64,000 bases of DNA from Rhodothermales bacterium (GTDB lineage: Bacteria; Bacteroidota; Rhodothermia; Rhodothermales; UBA10348): contig JANQQV010000008.1 in NCBI GenBank assembly GCA_028284865.1, forward strand, positions 62,001-126,000, written 5' to 3'. The notes beneath the pieces are model-generated. The model worked only from the letters and a program-made list of their open reading frames with translations. It did no database searches and had not been told where the DNA came from. The position numbers and the translations under genes were made by a program. Shown in pieces: positions 61,893 to 64,000 of the stretch (position 1 is its first letter; every line of letters starts with the position of its first letter).

Positions 61893-63017
61893 CTAGGCTC
61901 CGTCACCCGAAAAATCGGTGTCCTCGAAGGATGGCCCTTCATCATCCCCGAACGCTCCGGGATCTGGCTGTGGGGGTGCGTCGAAGTGCTGATATCCCGC
62001 CGGATGCAGCGGCATCAGACCCGTATCTGGCGAATAGGCTCGCACGCCTTTTGTCTCCACTTCGATGTTTCCGATGACGGAAACGCCTTCCATCTCGTCG
62101 ATTTTCGGGACATCCTCCTCGCGAACCGTGAAGAGCAGCTCGTAATCCTCCCCTCCAAAAAGGGCGTAGGCGTCAATGTCATCCAGGAATTGATCGGCTA
62201 CCGCACGGGTCTCCGGATCGAACGGTACGGCAGGAATGCGCACCGTGGCTCCCACACCCGATCGCCGACCGATGTGGTGCACTTCGGAGGCGACTCCGTC
62301 TGAAACATCGATCATCGACGTAGGCCGAACGCCTGCTTCCTTCAGGGCCTGGATCACATCCAGTCGTGCGTTGGGTCGCAGTTGACGCTGGATCACGTAC
62401 TGGAAGGCTTCCAGATCCGGCTCATAGGACTCGCCCAGGTTTTCTAGCTGCTCGCGCTGATCCAGGAGCACTTTCAGGCCGGCATACGCCCCGCCGACGT
62501 CCCCACTCAGGCACAGGAAATCGCCAACGTTGGCGCCGCGGCGAAAGACTACATCCTTCTCATCCACTTCGCCGATCACGGTGATCGAGAGATAGAGCGC
62601 GTGAGCCGTCGACGTATCGCCGCCGACCAATTCCATTCCGTACGCTTTACAGGCCTCCGCCACTCCGTCATACAATCCGTCCATCATCTCGACGGAGAAG
62701 TTGCGCGGAAGCCCCGCTGAGACCGTGGCATACAGCGGTTTTGCATTCATGGCCACGACGTCACTCACGTTGACTGCGATGGACTTCCAGCCCAGGAACG
62801 AGGTCGGAATGAACGTGCGATCAAAGTGCACCCCTTCGATGAGCACGTCCGTCGTCACAACGTGCAGCTTGCCATCGCCAGCGCGATAGACGGCAGCGTC
62901 GTCTCCAATCCCTTCAATCAGGTTTTCGGAACGAGGAATATCTGCCAGGCGCTCCTTCATCCGGTCGATCAGACCGAATTCTCCAAGGGATGCGATGGGA
63001 GTGAATGACTGACTCAT
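61893..63017 (-). CDS. thiL: Thiamine-monophosphate kinase
   Basis: 374 residues. ThiL motifs: LGEFGLIDRMKERL at the start, GIGDDAAVYRAGDG (metal-binding Asp pair), VTTDVLIEGVHFDRTF, VNVSDVVAMNAKPLYATVSAGLP, ELVGGDTSTAHALYLSITVIGEV and MIDVSDGVASEVHHIGRRSGVGA. It phosphorylates thiamine monophosphate to the diphosphate cofactor. The last ~35 residues (FDAPPQPDPGAFGDDEGPSFEDTDFSGDG) are an acidic, disordered extension not found in E. coli ThiL. anmK ends 71 bases upstream. Confidence 0.95.
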   Translation of the reverse strand: MSQSFTPIASLGEFGLIDRMKERLADIPRSENLIEGIGDDAAVYRAGDGKLHVVTTDVLIEGVHFDRTFIPTSFLGWKSIAVNVSDVVAMNAKPLYATVSAGLPRNFSVEMMDGLYDGVAEACKAYGMELVGGDTSTAHALYLSITVIGEVDEKDVVFRRGANVGDFLCLSGDVGGAYAGLKVLLDQREQLENLGESYEPDLEAFQYVIQRQLRPNARLDVIQALKEAGVRPTSMIDVSDGVASEVHHIGRRSGVGATVRIPAVPFDPETRAVADQFLDDIDAYALFGGEDYELLFTVREEDVPKIDEMEGVSVIGNIEVETKGVRAYSPDTGLMPLHPAGYQHFDAPPQPDPGAFGDDEGPSFEDTDFSGDGA

Positions 63018-63088
63018 GACAGGGGTGTGAGGTTGGTGCGGACGGGCGAACCCAGTGTTTAAGGACCGGGATCAGCAAGTTGGAACGC

Positions 63089-64000
63089 TCAGCTGGCACT
63101 CGTTGTCCCGGCTCTGAAGATCTTTCCGGAAAATGCACGGCCCGAGGCTCCTGTCACGCTCGGCATCCCGGTGGGCACACCGTTGAGGGCTTCATGCGCG
63201 AGAATCGCGAAACAGACCGCCTCCTTGGCGTCCGGATCAAAACCGGTAGCCAGTAGCGACTCGACATGGATCGGCGCCAACCGTTCCTTCAAACCCTGCA
63301 TGATGGCCTGATTGTGAACGCCGCCGCCGGAGACCCACATGCGTTCCGGCTGGCCGGGAATGAATCGATCCACGGCATCGGCCACACTGCGCGCTGTGAG
63401 TGCCGCGGCGGTTGCCAGTCTGGAAGCCGTGTCCAGATGCTCGGTCAGCCCTAGAAGTCGATCGACGTAGTCGCTTCCGAACAACTCTCGACCCGTGGAC
63501 TTGGGCGGCTGCAGGCCGAAGTAGGGCTCAGTCATCAAGGTGTCCAGCACAGACTCGTCAACCGTTCCATCGAGAGCGACAAGGCCGCCTTCGTCGTGAG
63601 ATCGGGATAGCAATCGTTGGGCGAGCGCGTCTACCAGCATGTTCGCTGGCCCGGTATCGAAGGCCAGCACATCATCGGGCTGAGCACCCGGCGGCAAGCT
63701 CGTCACGTTGGCGATTCCCCCGAGATTCAACAGCAGCCGATGCTCGGAATCGTCAGTGAACAACGCCCAATCCATGTAGGGCACCAAGGGCGCTCCCTGC
63801 CCACCCAACGACACGTCTGCCTGCCGGAAGTCAGCGACTACGGTGGTGTCGAGCAAGGATGCAAGCAGCGCCGGGTCTCCAATCTGGAGCGTGACCCTTT
63901 GGTCGGGATCATGAAAGACTGTTTGACCGTGATTCCCCACGGCGTCAACCTCATCCATGGTTCGGCCGGACGCTCGCACGACGTCCTGAATGACCTCGGC
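63089..64000 (-). CDS. anmK: Anhydro-N-acetylmuramic acid kinase (C-terminal part, cut by window edge)
   Basis: 304 codons visible; the frame continues past position 64000, so roughly the first fifth of the usual ~370 residues is missing. Landmarks: DAVGNHGQTVFHDP, LQIGDPALLA, VADFRQADVSLGGQGAPLVPYMDWALF, LLLNLGGIANVTSLP, AFDTGPANMLVDALAQRL and, near the end, MWVSGGGVHNQAIMQGLKERL. AnmK opens and phosphorylates the anhydro sugar from recycled peptidoglycan to MurNAc-6-phosphate. It acts after NagZ, whose likely gene is at 14615. Confidence 0.95.
   Translation of the reverse strand, partial: AEVIQDVVRASGRTMDEVDAVGNHGQTVFHDPDQRVTLQIGDPALLASLLDTTVVADFRQADVSLGGQGAPLVPYMDWALFTDDSEHRLLLNLGGIANVTSLPPGAQPDDVLAFDTGPANMLVDALAQRLLSRSHDEGGLVALDGTVDESVLDTLMTEPYFGLQPPKSTGRELFGSDYVDRLLGLTEHLDTASRLATAAALTARSVADAVDRFIPGQPERMWVSGGGVHNQAIMQGLKERLAPIHVESLLATGFDPDAKEAVCFAILAHEALNGVPTGMPSVTGASGRAFSGKIFRAGTTSAS

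Overview
The window reads as chromosomal DNA of a moderately GC-rich (by eye about 58-60%) free-living, probably marine member of the Bacteroidota-related lineage; Rhodothermota (Rhodothermales/Balneolales) is my best guess. Reasons: a type IX secretion C-terminal sorting domain (57564-60053), a DUF4249 lipoprotein, atpD-atpC standing apart from the other ATP synthase genes, DUF3109 beside rpoN, many lipoproteins with short lipoboxes, weak Shine-Dalgarno use, and a GC content too high for most Bacteroidota. I saw no insertion sequence, prophage, CRISPR array, tRNA or rRNA.

Layout. 1-5100: envelope/regulatory genes of uncertain role: a cut-off TPR protein, a KaiC-like protein fused to a degenerate GGDEF-like domain, a PQQ-propeller lipoprotein and a membrane-anchored anti-sigma-like protein. 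5268-6923: acylating aldehyde dehydrogenase with an unusual C-terminal tail. 6966-17933: a dense plus-strand run (efp, accB, accC, gcvH, guaA, an LpoA-like protein, bamD, nadD, a NagZ-like glycosidase, a class A beta-lactamase-like lipoprotein, rnc), mostly overlapping by 1-14 bases or closely spaced. 18151-21003: gcvP. 21020-26648: minus-strand HMG-CoA-lyase-like enzyme, a candidate structured RNA with anti-Shine-Dalgarno loops, an 88-codon unknown gene, an aminotransferase class V protein, rpoN and a DUF3109 gene. 26961-37136: ruvB, a D-threonine-aldolase-like gene, a PD40 lipoprotein, atpD-atpC, a large gluzincin/metzincin-type secreted protease, a beta-lactamase-fold esterase and a DUF4249 lipoprotein. 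37254-47007: minus-strand hydrolases and lipoproteins (RidA, amidohydrolase, ATP-grasp, D-aminoacylase, LVIVD-repeat protein, DUF305, calcineurin-like phosphoesterase) and a MhqD/MhqE-like pair.

47098-51447 is the most coherent accessory set: PII-like SbtB, SbtA-type bicarbonate transporter, secreted beta-carbonic anhydrase, a DUF2294/MpsC-family protein and a ChrA-family transporter, all on the minus strand. Four of the five families have links to dissolved inorganic carbon uptake. The carbonic anhydrase gene is preceded by a leader that can fold into mutually exclusive hairpins, one ending in an intrinsic terminator. It may supply bicarbonate to carboxylases such as the AccBC pair in this window; no Rubisco or carboxysome gene is present here.

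51540-64000: ABC1 kinase with a partner, SDR oxidoreductase, DUF1080 protein, imidazolonepropionase-like amidohydrolase, two tiny membrane proteins, the T9SS-secreted propeller protein, a DUF5009 acyltransferase-like protein, a SnoaL-like protein, thiL and a cut-off anmK. AnmK and the NagZ-like enzyme together indicate peptidoglycan recycling. Limits: all calls come from reading motifs by eye; start sites are uncertain wherever the Shine-Dalgarno sequence is weak.
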